A DNA stretch of 64,000 nucleotides from Zhengitettix transpicula (lineage: Eukaryota; Arthropoda; Insecta; Orthoptera; Tetrigidae): the NCBI GenBank assembly GCA_037074705.1, contig CM073590.1:213076746-213140745 (forward strand), written 5' to 3'. The stretch's first letter is position 1. Each line of letters opens with the position of its first letter. Shown here piece by piece: positions 1-12,701 of this stretch. A model generated the notes under the pieces. The model was not told the origin of the DNA. It did no database searches and was given only the letters and a program-made list of their open reading frames with translations. A program made the translations under genes and the position numbers.

Positions 1-112
1 AACTGGGTATAATAAACATTGAAATAACACGACGTTTCCATGGCAGTCACTGCTTTAACTTGAAGAACCCGGTTGGAAACCTGAGAACTGCTCATTAGGT
101 GCTATGTTATTT
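1..112 (-). repeat. Hairpin-repeat module (GAAACG core), cut by window edge
   Basis: The start AACTGGGT and the later ACCCGGTT (near 69-76) are inverted arms around a core. On the minus strand the core reads TTCTTCAAG, a short CAGTGACTG palindrome, then GGAAACGTCG. The flank GGTTGGAAACCTGAGAAC resembles flanks of modules near 25.7, 29.5 and 31.0 kb. The left arm runs off the window, so size is unknown. Probably a non-autonomous mobile element; family not identified. Confidence 0.45.
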
Positions 113-169
113 AAAAATAAGTGAACTTAAATGTTCTTATTTTACAAAACTAATAATAATTACAAGATG

Positions 170-840
170 TGTCGGGAAAGTTAGTACAGTTTTGGAATAA
201 AACTCATAAAAACAGTTTTTTCAAAGCAAAATTTATTTTTACATGAAAGAGTATTTCTTAAACTATTTTTCTACATAGTTGCCACCATTGTTCAGACATT
301 TTTCATACCAGGAAATGAACTTTTGTATGCCCTCTTTACATAAATGAAGACACCATATTTTGCGTTACCATCAAAAGTAAATCCCGCCTTCCTCCAAAAT
401 CATGCTTCACTATGTTTTTATGAATTTTTGTTTCTGGAGGGATCCTGAGGGTCTCCACTCCATCAAATGTTGTTTTGATTCTGGAGGGACATGATATCAC
501 CAGTCACATTATTGTTTAAGAATTCAATTCCCTCATCACTGAAAAGATAAGAAATGTCAAAACACTTCCAAGTTACTTTATTTGGGGATATCCATAAGAA
601 TTTTCAGAACCCAACGGGAACAGAAAAAAAAAGTTTCAACATTGACTGTCTTCATTGGTGGCATTTTTCTATTAAGAGGGAATACAAAAGTTGGTTTCCC
701 GCTATGACAAATGTCTGAACAATGGTGGTAACTATGCAGAAAAATAGTTTAAGAAAATTAATTTTATTTTGAAAATTAATATTTTTATGATTTTTTTTTT
801 CCAAAATGATACTTTCTGGACATACCTTGTATATATGGCA
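170..840. mobile_element. Two inverted mariner-like transposase 3' ends
   Basis: Read on the minus strand, 180-330 encodes a degenerate transposase tail ending WYEKCLNNGGNYVEK-stop. Read on the plus strand, 690-760 encodes RYDKCLNNGGNYAEK-stop. Both are followed by matching AT-rich 3' sequence with diverged ends (GTGTCGGGAAAG on the left, the inverse of CTTTCTGGACATACC on the right). This is the conserved C-terminal block of mariner-type transposases. The pair forms an imperfect inverted repeat with a short middle. No intact catalytic domain or full open frame remains, so it is a fossil. Confidence 0.6.
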
Positions 841-2507
841 CATTACTTTCAATTTTATTTTAAAATGTTATTATGAACAGGCTCTATAATATAATTATAT
901 CATAAATTTCAGAATTAAATAAATTTTATTATTAATTATTAACTTCTGTTAAAATATTTAAAGAATGAAGTTGATTTTTATTTCAATGTTCTGCCAGGAA
1001 CTTTGAAGAAGTTCAATTGTTTCAATAAATTTTGGCACTATATATAATTACGTAATTGAATTACAAACTTTAAGGACTTAAACAAAGAATTTAAAGACCT
1101 GATGTACAAAATAGAAGGCATATAATATTATATTTACCATTGAATATTTCCATTAATATACTATTGAGACCGTATCGCTTAATACAACTTTAGGACCAAA
1201 TAAGACACACTCATGTTAAAGCACATAAAACAAAATTGTTGAAAATATATTTCAAATATATCACTCAGAATAAAATTTCCTTTACAGCAATATATTTGGA
1301 GGAAAGGAGAAAATCAAGAGGAGTAGTGTCAGCTTGGTCTATTTACCACCACCGTTGTTCAACTTAAATGTCCAAGAAATAATAAATATGATAAATGAAA
1401 ACTTCAGTATTGTTTAGTAAAATTAAAATATTCACCCATAAGTTTAACTTAAAAAAATATTCAGATCATTTTCCTAGGTCTTCATATAGTGACTGTTTCA
1501 TACATCAGTAACAGTTTAACTAATGTTAAATGTTATATAACATTTGACTAGATTTATTAATCCATATATAATGCATCAAACACTCTTTAGTCTGCCATTA
1601 AGACTACAGGTACTCTAAACAACAGTTAGACAAATGCATAAAAATGTTCAAACCTTTCTTTTTCTTAGCACTTACCCAAGTAGCGAAGTGCATGATAGAA
1701 TGAAACACTGGGTCGTAACCAGTCTTCCATATTTCTTCCATGTAATCTTTCAGTGGCATTGTAAAATTTGTAGCATAATGTATCATCATTCAAACAGTCA
1801 GATCGATATTCAATTCGATTCAGGTCTAAACAGAAATAATAAAACAAACATAAACTTGAAAGAATTGACTGATGATAAATAGAGTAATAATAATTTATTA
1901 ATTTAAACAGAATACCCATTATTTTTTAAAGTAAGACTTACTTGGAAAATATTCATTAGCTTCAAAAGTTCGAGCAGCTTCCCTGCTGTTTGCTGTCTTT
2001 TGTCTCTTGTTAACATTCTGTCCGTATAGTGCCATGGCCAGCTTGTAACTAAGATGGTGCTCTGAAGTCTAACAGCACAGTGGGGTAGTGTAACGTGACC
2101 CATGAGAATATGATACATTACAGTGGCACTGGACTTAAATTTCATCCCAAACTGAGATTACAAATGCATTCTATTCCTCAGGTGAAAATTTCCTTTTATA
2201 TATATATATATATATATATAAAGCTTTTATATGTATTATAATTATATCAATGACTACTTGCTTCCTATAGTTTTTGTGAAGTTTTACAGATTTTTGCATT
2301 GCTTTTGAACACATCTTTATGAGACATTTTAGGACAATATATATGATATATTATGAACATCTATGATTTATTCCATGCTCAATGCTAATTACTCTACACA
2401 TTGGCTGTTTTAATAAAGCTTTGAGAATTCAAGTTTCCTTCCACATGGATTTTCTTATATCAATCCATGAACCACATATGTTCCAAGTATATCATATTTA
2501 AGCACAC
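841..2507. other. AT-rich intergenic DNA, no gene seen
   Basis: Only short frames are present, on both strands and overlapping each other, with no recognisable protein similarity or convincing splice structure. A (TA)n microsatellite lies at about 2197-2220. Confidence 0.5.
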
Positions 2508-2745
2508 CTGCTGTGGTGTAGGAGTTAGTGTCACCGCCTCATATCACAGAGGTCCTAGGTACAAATCATGGCATGGTCATGAGATGTTTGTGTTTCTCAT
2601 TATCAGGAAAACTGGGCTTAAGGCAGAAGAAGAATTGCTGCACTGCCCACATGACACTCCATGACACAGGATGACAGTATGGAAGCCATCCTGGTAAGCC
2701 AAAGCTCTCAATGGGCTGCAGAACCAAGAAAAAAGAAAAAAATAT
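2508..2745 (+). mobile_element. tRNA-derived SINE
   Basis: A degenerate pol III A-box (GTGTAGGAGTTAGTGTC) is followed by a B-box-like GGTCCTAGGTACAAATC, then CATGGTCATGAGATGTTTGTG. The same head occurs at 49.8 kb as GTGTAGGGGCGACTTCC plus GGGTTCGAATCTCGG plus ATGGATGTTTGTGTG. The two are therefore copies of one SINE family. The tail passes through a unit with ACATGACACTCCATGAC and ends near an A-rich stretch at 2725-2745. Confidence 0.65.
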
Positions 2746-3989
2746 AATGTTTAAAAAGTTTGTTATCTTTGAAATAAAAGTAAAAGAAAAGTAATAGTTT
2801 TCCAAATTTCTTTAATTTTAATGCTCTATCAAGGATGATAAATTGAAGCGTCATGTCCTCATGCTTGATAAACTGACCAGTTACAACAAACCTTATGTGT
2901 GAGTAAAGCTGTAAAAAAATAGCATAACCTTTTCCTGCTTATGCCCCAAAATATTTTCAACTTCAGGAAATAAGAGGAAAAGAACCTATGCCTTCAGTTC
3001 TTGGATGATTCTAAATATCTCAAAGGGTAAATGGCCAAAGTTATAACAACAAAAACAGCTGTATTTCCCACAACCTAAAAAAATGTGACTCCAAGGAATA
3101 GGCATTTGCTCTGATAATGGGGACAACAATTAATAGAGAAAAAATTAATTGCATACAAAAAGGATCTGTAGTCAATCTTGTTCAAACCTTTATATCCTGG
3201 CAACTCTCCTAGAACAGAACTTCTCAGCCATCTCAGACATTACTGTTCACCAGGTCAAAGATGAGCTACAGCATGATTTGTAACAAAAGTACACTTCAGC
3301 ACATAGATCAAAATACTCAATATAAACATGACCTACAATTTATCTGTATTTTCACTACATTGCAATACCTATATAGCATATGATTACAGAGTCAATACCT
3401 ACTGCAAGATCCACCACAAGATGGAATTGCCTGATAGCATACTAGAATTGGCAGGTCTTCAATTTATGATTGTAAGGTATTGATCATAAAATCTGTCAAT
3501 CTTTTGAAGCAGGCTTCCCTGCCAAAAGCCACTCCACTCGGCACTTCATCATATTAAGTTCCATGAACCAGAAAGAACAGTATTGAATTATGCGAAGAAA
3601 GCTGATGTACGGGAATGACTACCACACCACATAACATATATACTAAAAACATTTCAACTCCAGACATCCGGGCAATAACACAATATTTTTACAGAGAATG
3701 TGACATATAACCTACTGAACGGAGAGGCTACAATTATTGAAGTGGATGTAAGATACAAAAGTGTCATGTTTGTAAACCACCAAGAATGACAATATTGTCA
3801 ATAAATGTAATAGCATTGCAATGCATGTACGTTTATTTTCTATTATAATTTATATTGTAATCATTTAAATATGCTATTGTTTCAAAGTATTATAGACTGG
3901 TTTTCGAACGCTTGATACGTGGGTAAGCCCTGAGATTCCAATGCAGGTAAAGACGGTGCCACCAGATTGGCGGGCACTAGATACGCAAT
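2746..3989. other. Intergenic, nothing identified
   Basis: AT-rich DNA with scattered short frames. No family recognised and no repeat partner seen elsewhere in the window. Confidence 0.4.
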
Positions 3990-5775
3990 GTGAGGAAGTC
4001 AAATAATAATAATACAAAATAACCGGCCGAAAGACGCGGAAAGAGCTTCCAAAATCTTTAAGGAAAGCCAAATTTTGCTAAGGTGGTGGGAAGTACACGA
4101 AAAGATTGGACGTTAACAAGGAATATCCAATAATAAATTTAATAACATAAAAAATTCTGCATTGATAGAAACACTTTACGAAATCAAAAACCGCTGCCGC
4201 AAACGCTGGTTTAGAACTAGAAACCTAGACCATAAATCGGCGTACAACAACTCGTGACTTGTCCGATGGTTTGCGAGAAGAAAGAAGAGCGGATGTTACT
4301 AACTCTGGACCCTAAACGACGGATCACTATGGAAGAAAACTAAATATATAACCAGGGATTTAAACAAAATACCACCATTTAAATTAGGACCAAATACCTC
4401 ACTCAAGAAAAAGAAAAGGCGGAGTTATTCAATGCGAACACCTTATTACAGACGAAATTAATGAACCCCTTCAGCTGACACCATTTGCTGCATTCTTTTC
4501 ACCAGGGCAGGTAAAACACGCAATCAACAGAACACCAACAAGGAAGGCTCCAGGACACGATCAGATCATTCAGTCACGACTCAAAGCGCTACCCCGTAAA
4601 ACGATTGTGTTAGTAACACAAATTTTCAACAGAAATCTTCGTACCACATATTCTCCAAAAACATGTAAGCACGCCATGATTGGCCTAATCATGATCCACA
4701 AACCAAATAAATCTAGGGGCGACCCTAACAACTACAGGCTTTCAAAAAAATTTGAGAAACTGCTACTACTTCCGGATACAGAATATGGTTTTCGTAAAGA
4801 ACACTCATGCCCGCAACAATCACAGAGGGTAGTGAGTGAACATACGAAGAGTGTACCACATGCTTAGGTCAATTCCTAGACACATATCAATCATTTGACC
4901 GTGTCTGGCAGAAGGCCTGCTAGCCAAATTACAGGGCCATCTTCCGGACATATACTTCAAAACTGTCCAAACTTGTTTAGATAAAAGAACTTTTGCACTT
5001 AAATTTGGAAATTGCACATCGTTCACTTCTATAATTCACTCCGATGTCCCCCAGAGAAGCAGCATAGGACCATACTTTACGTAATATACTCGTCTGATTT
5101 CCCGGTGACAAATGACGTAAAGATGGTCCAATTAGCAGATGACGTATTAATTAAGGGGACATGTCGTGAGACTGCAGGGGTATGTTCATCTGGTTGAGGA
5201 CTGGAAAGTTAAGTTATCCTTGCAAAAGTCTATATTAATATAATTTACATGCAAAAGAAACGTCACTAACTACCCCATTAAACTGTATGGCGAAAACATA
5301 CCGCAGTCAACAGAAGTAAAATACTTGGGCCTAGTATTAGATACGAAATTAACATGGGCTCCACAAATCAAAGCAGTGCTTCAAAAATTAAGATTCCGGT
5401 TAAAACAATTCAAATTCATTTTAGCGGGATCTTCGAGTCTCTGATAAAATCTAAAAAAAAAAATATATTTTCCATGACAATAATACGTCCCATATGGTTA
5501 TACGGGAATCTGCGGCTCCGTCTCAATTTTTAAAAAAATACAAACCGTACTAAATAGAATTCTCTGAATTATTGCCAATGCACCGTGGTAGATAAGGAAC
5601 AACAAAATCCACAGAGATCTAAATATACCGTCGATCGTTTGACTCCATACAATCCAACTATCGGCTTCAAGCAACAATGGAGTGACACAAGAACCCTCTG
5701 GTGAGAGCTATGGCAGTTAATGTCCCGAAAAGTAAAGCCGAAAAAAGAAGCGCATACGGCCACCAGTTTTTCTAA
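3990..5775 (+). mobile_element. Decayed Jockey-like LINE (reverse transcriptase remnant)
   Basis: Several frames, broken by shifts and stops, together read as a non-LTR reverse transcriptase in order. At 4180-4240 is an Arg-rich linker (RCRKRWFRTRN). At 4510-4600 is the TPTRKAPGHD block, followed near 4680-4740 by MIHKPNKS and the NNYR motif. A YGFRKEHSC block lies near 4785-4815. A DRVW block and LAKLQGHLP-like sequence lie at 4895-4945. An LADDV catalytic-type motif is near 5135 and KYLGLVLDTKLTW near 5318-5355. This block order is that of Jockey-clade elements. The endonuclease region and both ends are not recognisable. Too damaged to be active. Confidence 0.75.
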
Positions 5776-8121
5776 GCGGTCATTGTAATTTATATAACTT
5801 CAATGTTTGCACTTTCAAATACCGCACCATCACATTTGTCAATGATGAAGAAGCATTGAGGAAGTACAGTTGGAGAGGTTAGTGCGGTGTCTCCCAACGT
5901 GGGTCCCACGCTCCAATTGATTGATTGATTGCTCCGAGAGGAAATTCGAAAATACTTGAAAGTTTGGGATAATATAAACAACAATTTATTGTATAATAAA
6001 TGTATTGTTTATTACGTAGTGAAGGAATAGTACGTAGTGTATGGGACAATTGCTATGTCATGTGCAGTGCGTTATCAAAGTGGTTGTCTACTGTAGACTC
6101 GTAGCACAGATTCATCGTATTCAACTCTCCTGTTATAATATGTTCATTTGCAACAATCCAGATTTTGGGTGTTTTTTCTAACTTCATCGATGTTTGTAGA
6201 GATTTTTGGTGATCATGATCGGTCATCTTTCACTTAGCCACAGACTTCTGAATATTTGTCGTGCTATTTCACCATACGCTCCACGGCAATATTTATAGCC
6301 ATAAGCTTCCCATAATGAACGGTAAGTCTCTGTTGCCGACTTTTAAGTTTTACAAGAAACCGGACTGTAGTCAATTGCTCTAACCGACTGCAACTGAGTA
6401 GATCAATCGCGATGCAACTTTTCAACAAGTAAGAATTCAGTTCAATGTTACACACAGTTCCTATTATATAGCATCGGCCTCGCTATGTATATAGCGATTA
6501 ATATATTATTTTAGACAAATGTTGTTTTCCAGCCATGTTGATAATTCTGTTTTTGCCCACTTTAGATATTTCTATTAATACCAGCCCCATTAGCACTATT
6601 TGGGCTTATTTTTTATTTGAATCAAAAAATTAGTTAAAAAAGCAAAATATGAGATTTTGTTAATAAATACAATGGTTTAAATTTGAGTAGTATTGTTGTT
6701 CGCAAAATATAAAGAAACTATCATCTAACGTCAGTAAATAGACCAGTTTTCAATGAGGAATCAGAGAAAGAAGGAATATTTTTAAATACTTTAAACCCAA
6801 AGAAGTTTACGACATAGAAAAGGATTTCGCAGAAGCACGTGTTAAAGGAAAAACGCTTCTTTTACGACGTCAATTTTAGTTATCTCGAAATAATAATAGT
6901 ATAAATTCAATGTAAAAATTTATTTTATGACATGAATAACTTTGAAATATAGCTTACGAATTGTTGAATGCTCATTAAATTATTATCGCTTCTTTTTAGG
7001 TACGAACTTTACAATTTTACCAGGACCTGCGTGTAGATATTAATAATAATAAAAAGCATGGGCTTTCAAGGTACAGTACAAAAGGAGACCTTTTCATTGG
7101 ACACCTAAATGGAAACAGGAAGTTACGGGCAACGAAAAGAATCCCGTTCTGCATATCGCTTACCCCTCAGTCTACTGAAAGAGGACAAAAGAACGTGGAA
7201 GGAGGGCAACCATGCTCTAGCAGAGCGCATCGGAACCAGAAAGGCAATGCCGTGTACCCATTTGCACTATTATTCATAACCACAGTCTCACGGGTCCCGA
7301 TAGTCTTGAACGGAAAGCTAATTTCATTCAAGCGACTGCTAAACGATAATTACATAACGTACGAATCGTGTGTATAAAAAGCGTAAAATTCAGCTAACAT
7401 TTTCTAAAATTATTAAATGTAAATATTAACTGTGGACTATGCTAAAAAGTTTGTAATTTACAAGCAAATAAACAATTTATTATTATTATCAAACTATTAG
7501 GCTTACATTCCTGGCACAATTTACTCATGGTTGAGACTCTTTAAGAGCGTTAGAGGTTATCAGGGTGAGGCCCACCTGAGTCAATATCACTTCTGTAAAC
7601 ACACCGTCAATGTTTGTCCCAGCTTAAAGGCCAAATCAATGGGTGGGTCTTGCCAAATCCACAGGAAGCTGGTCTCGTCAACAATTCATTTCAGGACTAT
7701 ATTTTTGTTTACAAAGGAATTTTGAGCCGTCACACACTGGCAATCCACATAATGAAATTGAGTCAAAGTATGTTCCCATCTCAAAACTACTCTTCGTCAC
7801 ATTGCCGACAAGTGAACTATCAGCAGCTATTATATCTTCTGATATTTTCAACAGACACACATGCAAATTAGTCTCTGGGGCAAGTTCAATTAAAAGCTGA
7901 AGTAATTAGATAAAATAGCAAAAAAAACAGAAAAAAGTAAGTTTCTGGAATCACTTCTGAGTTTATCAACTGGATTGCACAGTTGTGTCATACTCACAGC
8001 TTTAAAGTATTGTTGGCATTTTATTGTTCAATTTAATGTTTGAAATGATATAACAATTGTATATTTTTATCAACTAAATTGCATTCTAAAATGAAAAATT
8101 TATATCTGTTTGAAAATTAAT
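5776..8121. other. Intergenic, no gene assigned
   Basis: Mostly AT-rich. A less AT-rich patch at 7060-7380 has a short frame of no recognised family. At 7530-7900 several overlapping frames run on both strands; the minus strand at 7678-7900 is open for about 70 codons. None shows a known domain and no flanking splice sites were convincing. These could be old transposon pieces or an isolated exon of an unseen gene. Confidence 0.35.
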
Positions 8122-8240
8122 AAGAAAGATAGCCAAAACAGACAAGTGTGGCTCTTGCATTCTTTTTGCACCTGAAGAAAGAACCAAGGCTTCCAGTGGT
8201 ATTGATATTATCACTTCTATTTGGCTATCTTACTTTCTTG
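8122..8240 (+). repeat. Short element with TAGCCAAA inverted ends and CTGAAGA core
   Basis: The left end AAGAAAGATAGCCAAA and right end TTTGGCTATCTTACTTTCTT form terminal inverted repeats. Inside is CACCTGAAGAAAGAACC and AAGGCTTCCAG; the usual GAAACGTTG that follows in sister copies is missing. Sister copies lie near 21.2, 27.9, 28.1 and 29.1 kb. Likely a MITE-like or retrozyme-like non-autonomous element. Confidence 0.55.
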
Positions 8241-8885
8241 AATTTGGGATTTATGACCATTTGCAAATAGGACCTCTGTAGCACAACAGATGACAAATAC
8301 TGTTCATGAATGGTACTACTAATTGACAGGATCTATGTATTCATATATATTAGTGATTGTAGATATTCCTAGTGAATTTGTTGCCTGTAGATTTATCGTG
8401 TTTCAACTTGAGAAATATACTATTAACTTTTAGTGTACTCTATTATAGATAATAATTGGCACTTGTTCAGACAGTAGATTAAAACTGGTTATGAGGAAGT
8501 TACAATATCATGAAAATATTACTATCCACTTATTAAATTTATCCACAATAATTGGGTCTTTTCATAGTTGCCTATCCTCCAGTGATTAATTTGGTACAGT
8601 TCAAGTTGTGAAATATTAAGTGAATAATTTGTCTTAAAATGTAGCACAAACGTTTCTTACATTATAATACTTACTAGACACTACTGATATTTAAGGAGAA
8701 ATTAAAAGGGCCAGCATTATTAAATTGAAAATAATAAGAAAATAGCATATTTTAATTGTATAAATTTTAATGTAACAACAATTTTGATACACAAATATAC
8801 ATACAATTTATAGTTATGTACATGTCAATAATGTAGGAGTGGTGCGATTCTTAACACAAAACTTGTTCCTTAAATTTTGGAATTA

Positions 8886-9782
8886 TTAATTTGCAAGCCA
8901 CACGATTCTTGCCAAAATAGCAACTACAATAACAAATAATGTGTAAGGCAAGAAATTCAAATATGTATTATTAGTTATAACAGATGTATTCCTTTTTAAA
9001 GATGGTTCAAGACATTTTGTGCTTAAGTCCGAGTCAATGAGTTCTCCTGTCATACTGTACTTGCTTGTAGCTATAATTTGAACTGTTATCATCTTTCCAA
9101 GAAGTTCAGGTTGTTTTGGAACTAGAACCTACAAAATAAAGCAATAAAGATGATGTAAAATATTAATATTTATTGTTCATTGGTTATTTATGTAACAAAA
9201 ATCCCATTTGCTTTGACATTCATTATGAGTGGAAGTAGCAGATTACACCAATTATCACTGTAGCTTGTTATCTTCTCATTGAGAAACTATTGATATAAAG
9301 CCTGTACTTTCTGATAAGTACTTTAATTATTAGTAAATATTACCCAGACTTTGGTTTTTCTCACCACTTTTTAAACGACTGCTACTTAATTTTATTCATC
9401 TCTTTTGAGCCCTGAAAATAGAAATGCTCTTTCCTATCCAGTGTGGTGACACAAAAGTGAAGTGCGGTGTAGCCATAGGGAACTGAAGGTTGTTCTTCAA
9501 TTCCTCCTTTTTGACAATATCCTTACTAATATTATATATATTGGTATGGAAAGGACAGAGAGATAGGTTGTGGCTTACCTGAAAGTGAAGTCCGCAGCAG
9601 TCCGCAGGTGCACAGAATGGTGTAACACCCCTTCCTGAAGAAGGAGGCTGAGAGCCTCCGAAAATTTGATGAACAACCTTCAGTTCCTTATGGCAACACC
9701 ACACTTCACTTTCAGGTAAGCCACAACCTATCTCTCTATCCTTTCCATACCAATATTTTTGATAATGTCACATTCTCACTAT

Positions 9783-9828
<46 letters not shown>

Positions 9829-12670
9829 TATGGAAAGGAAACAGAGATAGGTTTTTGTCTTGCCTGAAAGTGAAGTGTGGTGTCGCCATAAGTAACTGAA
9901 GGTTGTTCTTCAAATTTTCAGAGACACTCAGCCTCCTTCTTAAGGAAGGAGTGTTACACCATTCTGTACACCGTGCGGAGTCCGCATATATATAAAGCAA
10001 CCAAAAAGTATGTGAATTTGTCAAATTAATTAATACAGACAGGAAGGAGAGTGGTTGACTTGCCTTAAATTTGCCACACTACATAGTAAGGGGCATGTCA
10101 AATTTTCAAGGACCTAAGCTCCCTTCCTCATAGTAGAACAAGGTTACACCTCATGATGACTGACCATATAGTGTCAAATTTAAATGTTCCCCAAAACTTA
10201 TTTGAAGCCAAATATCATATGTTACTTACCTGTTCATAAGATTTTGTGTGTCCTACATAGTACTTTTTGTCGTGAGAGATTTCTGTTACTAATACTTTAT
10301 GAATTTCTCCAATTCTATTTTCATATGGAACGTAAGAATGAAATAAATCTGATAGCTTCTTAGTTCTCTTTTTCACCTGAAACAGTTTAGATTTTATGAA
10401 AACCATTTGGATAAATGATGTATAGTGTAGCACTAACTCAATTATTAGTTAATTATAAGGTACTTTCTTATGGTTGGGAGATTTTTAAAATAAAAGTAGC
10501 TACAAATGAAAACACTCAGGTGTCAGTAAAATAAGATGTGATATGGTAACAGTGTTAAGCAAAAAAATGTTATTTAAATGTTTATTCAAATTATTGCTTC
10601 CAGAAGAAGCTTTCATTTGAAGCTCAACCATATAGGCCATATTTCATGATATGATGAATTGGAGGCTCTGGCTACAGAATAATGGATGGAGAAATCTTGT
10701 GCTGTGCCTGGAGTCAACTCAGATGGTTCAATGGTTAGAGCTCCTGTGTATCAGTCAGGAGACCTTGTTATGATTCCTGGTCCGGTCAAGATTTTTCCAT
10801 CCTGATCCTTTGATTAAAATTATTTTTCCATTATGGTCAAAGTTAATAAAAGCTGTGATCAGCCTTGGAAAGTTTTCTATGTTTAAATATTAAATAAGGT
10901 TTGTTGCACTAACTGTCAGTTACACAATCAATCAGACCAATATTTAACGCATAGGCAATTTTTAACAAAGTTAAAAAAAAAACATAAAACATTACGACTT
11001 CATTTCATTTCTGATGTGTGTAAAGCAGAACAACAGGAAGAAGTTATGAAAACTGGAAATTGAAGAGATTTAAAGTAATTGGTGCCATAAATGTGTATGG
11101 ATATTTTAATTAAGAAAAGCAAATGAGCTTCAAATTCATTTTGGTAAGAAATAGTGGAAAATGGTTTAGACATTTTACTTTTTTCTCCTTAACGGATTAT
11201 ACAAATTGATATGTACTAGGATATATCAAACTCAAATCTTGGAAAATATATTAAAAAATGCGTCCAAACATGGCATAAAACACACAGGCATAAAAATATT
11301 AATAACCTCATGAGCAGGAATTCTTTCCATTCGTGCGGCTGGTGTTCCAGGTCTAGGGTAAAACTGATTTATAAACAGACTTGGAAACTTGTACTTTTCA
11401 CACAGCTTAATTGTCTCCATGAAGTCATCTTCTGTTTCAGTGGGAAATCCACAAATAATATCGGTTGCTATAGTCATCCCTGGAATCCTAGATAGAGCCA
11501 AAGATAAAAACTAGAACTCGTTTAATTTAATCAACTAGATAAAATTAAAAACAACAATGTATGAATTGAAAATGTCTTCTTCAGGTTTCATATAAATGAT
11601 ACATACCTGTTACAAAGAAAATTGACTACCTTTTCAAAATCTTCTCGGCAATACTCTCTTTTCATGTCAGCCAATACAGAATCACTTCCTGATTGCACTG
11701 GTACATGCAAGAAACTGTATACTCGAGGGTGTGAAAGTATCTTAGCCATTTCCTGCAAAGTAAATTATGAACAGGAGTCTTAGGAGGTAAGATCACAAGC
11801 AAAAATCAAACCTGGTAAGCATTACTTATATGGGATTCTGTAGTGTAAGTCAACATCAACTTTACCATTGGTACAATAAATTATCACAAAAATTGAAAGC
11901 CACAAACAATAGACCCAAGATATTGAAAGAATATTAGACTCTTATTGGCCAAGCAAGAAAATATCTGCTCCCATTGCATGTTCCTATTTTCAATACATGC
12001 ATCACATTAATCCATAGAATGTTAAATTTGATTCTCAAAATAGTGTACTGTAGTGATATGTTTATTAAATGATAAAGTAAAGGTATAGTTTACAGAATTT
12101 ATTAATTATTTAACTGAACATGGACAAATAAAATTAAAATTACAAATTGTGTGTGTTCAGTTAGCTGGGCAAAACAATCGGACCTTAATCCCAAGTTAAG
12201 CCATGGTTTACGGTAATTCCCCCAGGCGCATCAAGGATTGAGACACTTGGCAGTTACCTTCTGTGGATCTCTGGCCATCATCATGTGGCACCCTCGTTCT
12301 CTCAGAGTCCTCTGGGTGATACAAGTTTGGGGCTGTACGTCCATCTCTGGCAACAGTTTGTTGAGGAGTCCGCTCTACACTTTCTTTACAGCCCCTTCAC
12401 TGGATGTGAAATATCAATGTTCTGGACCAATTTTGGATCAATCTTTCCTGAACCAAGATATGTGATTGGTTCAGACATCCACATGTTAATTCAATTTCTG
12501 GGGTTGTTGGAGAGACGTTTCCCACGGTGTGACAGTCCAGGAAGCCTCCGAGGGTCAACATCCTACATGCCTACGTCCAGAGCGAACGGATTATCTATCA
12601 GCCATGGCGGCACCTGGTCAAATTCCAACATGCCAAGCTCTCAACCCTTGCTAATATCTAATTACTTTAA

Positions 12671-12701
<31 letters not shown>

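Noticed and set aside
10705..10800. Functional tRNA gene
   Set aside because: Box motifs are present, but no acceptor stem or full cloverleaf can be drawn; a SINE head fits better. Same reasoning applies at 14195-14290 and 49800-49990.
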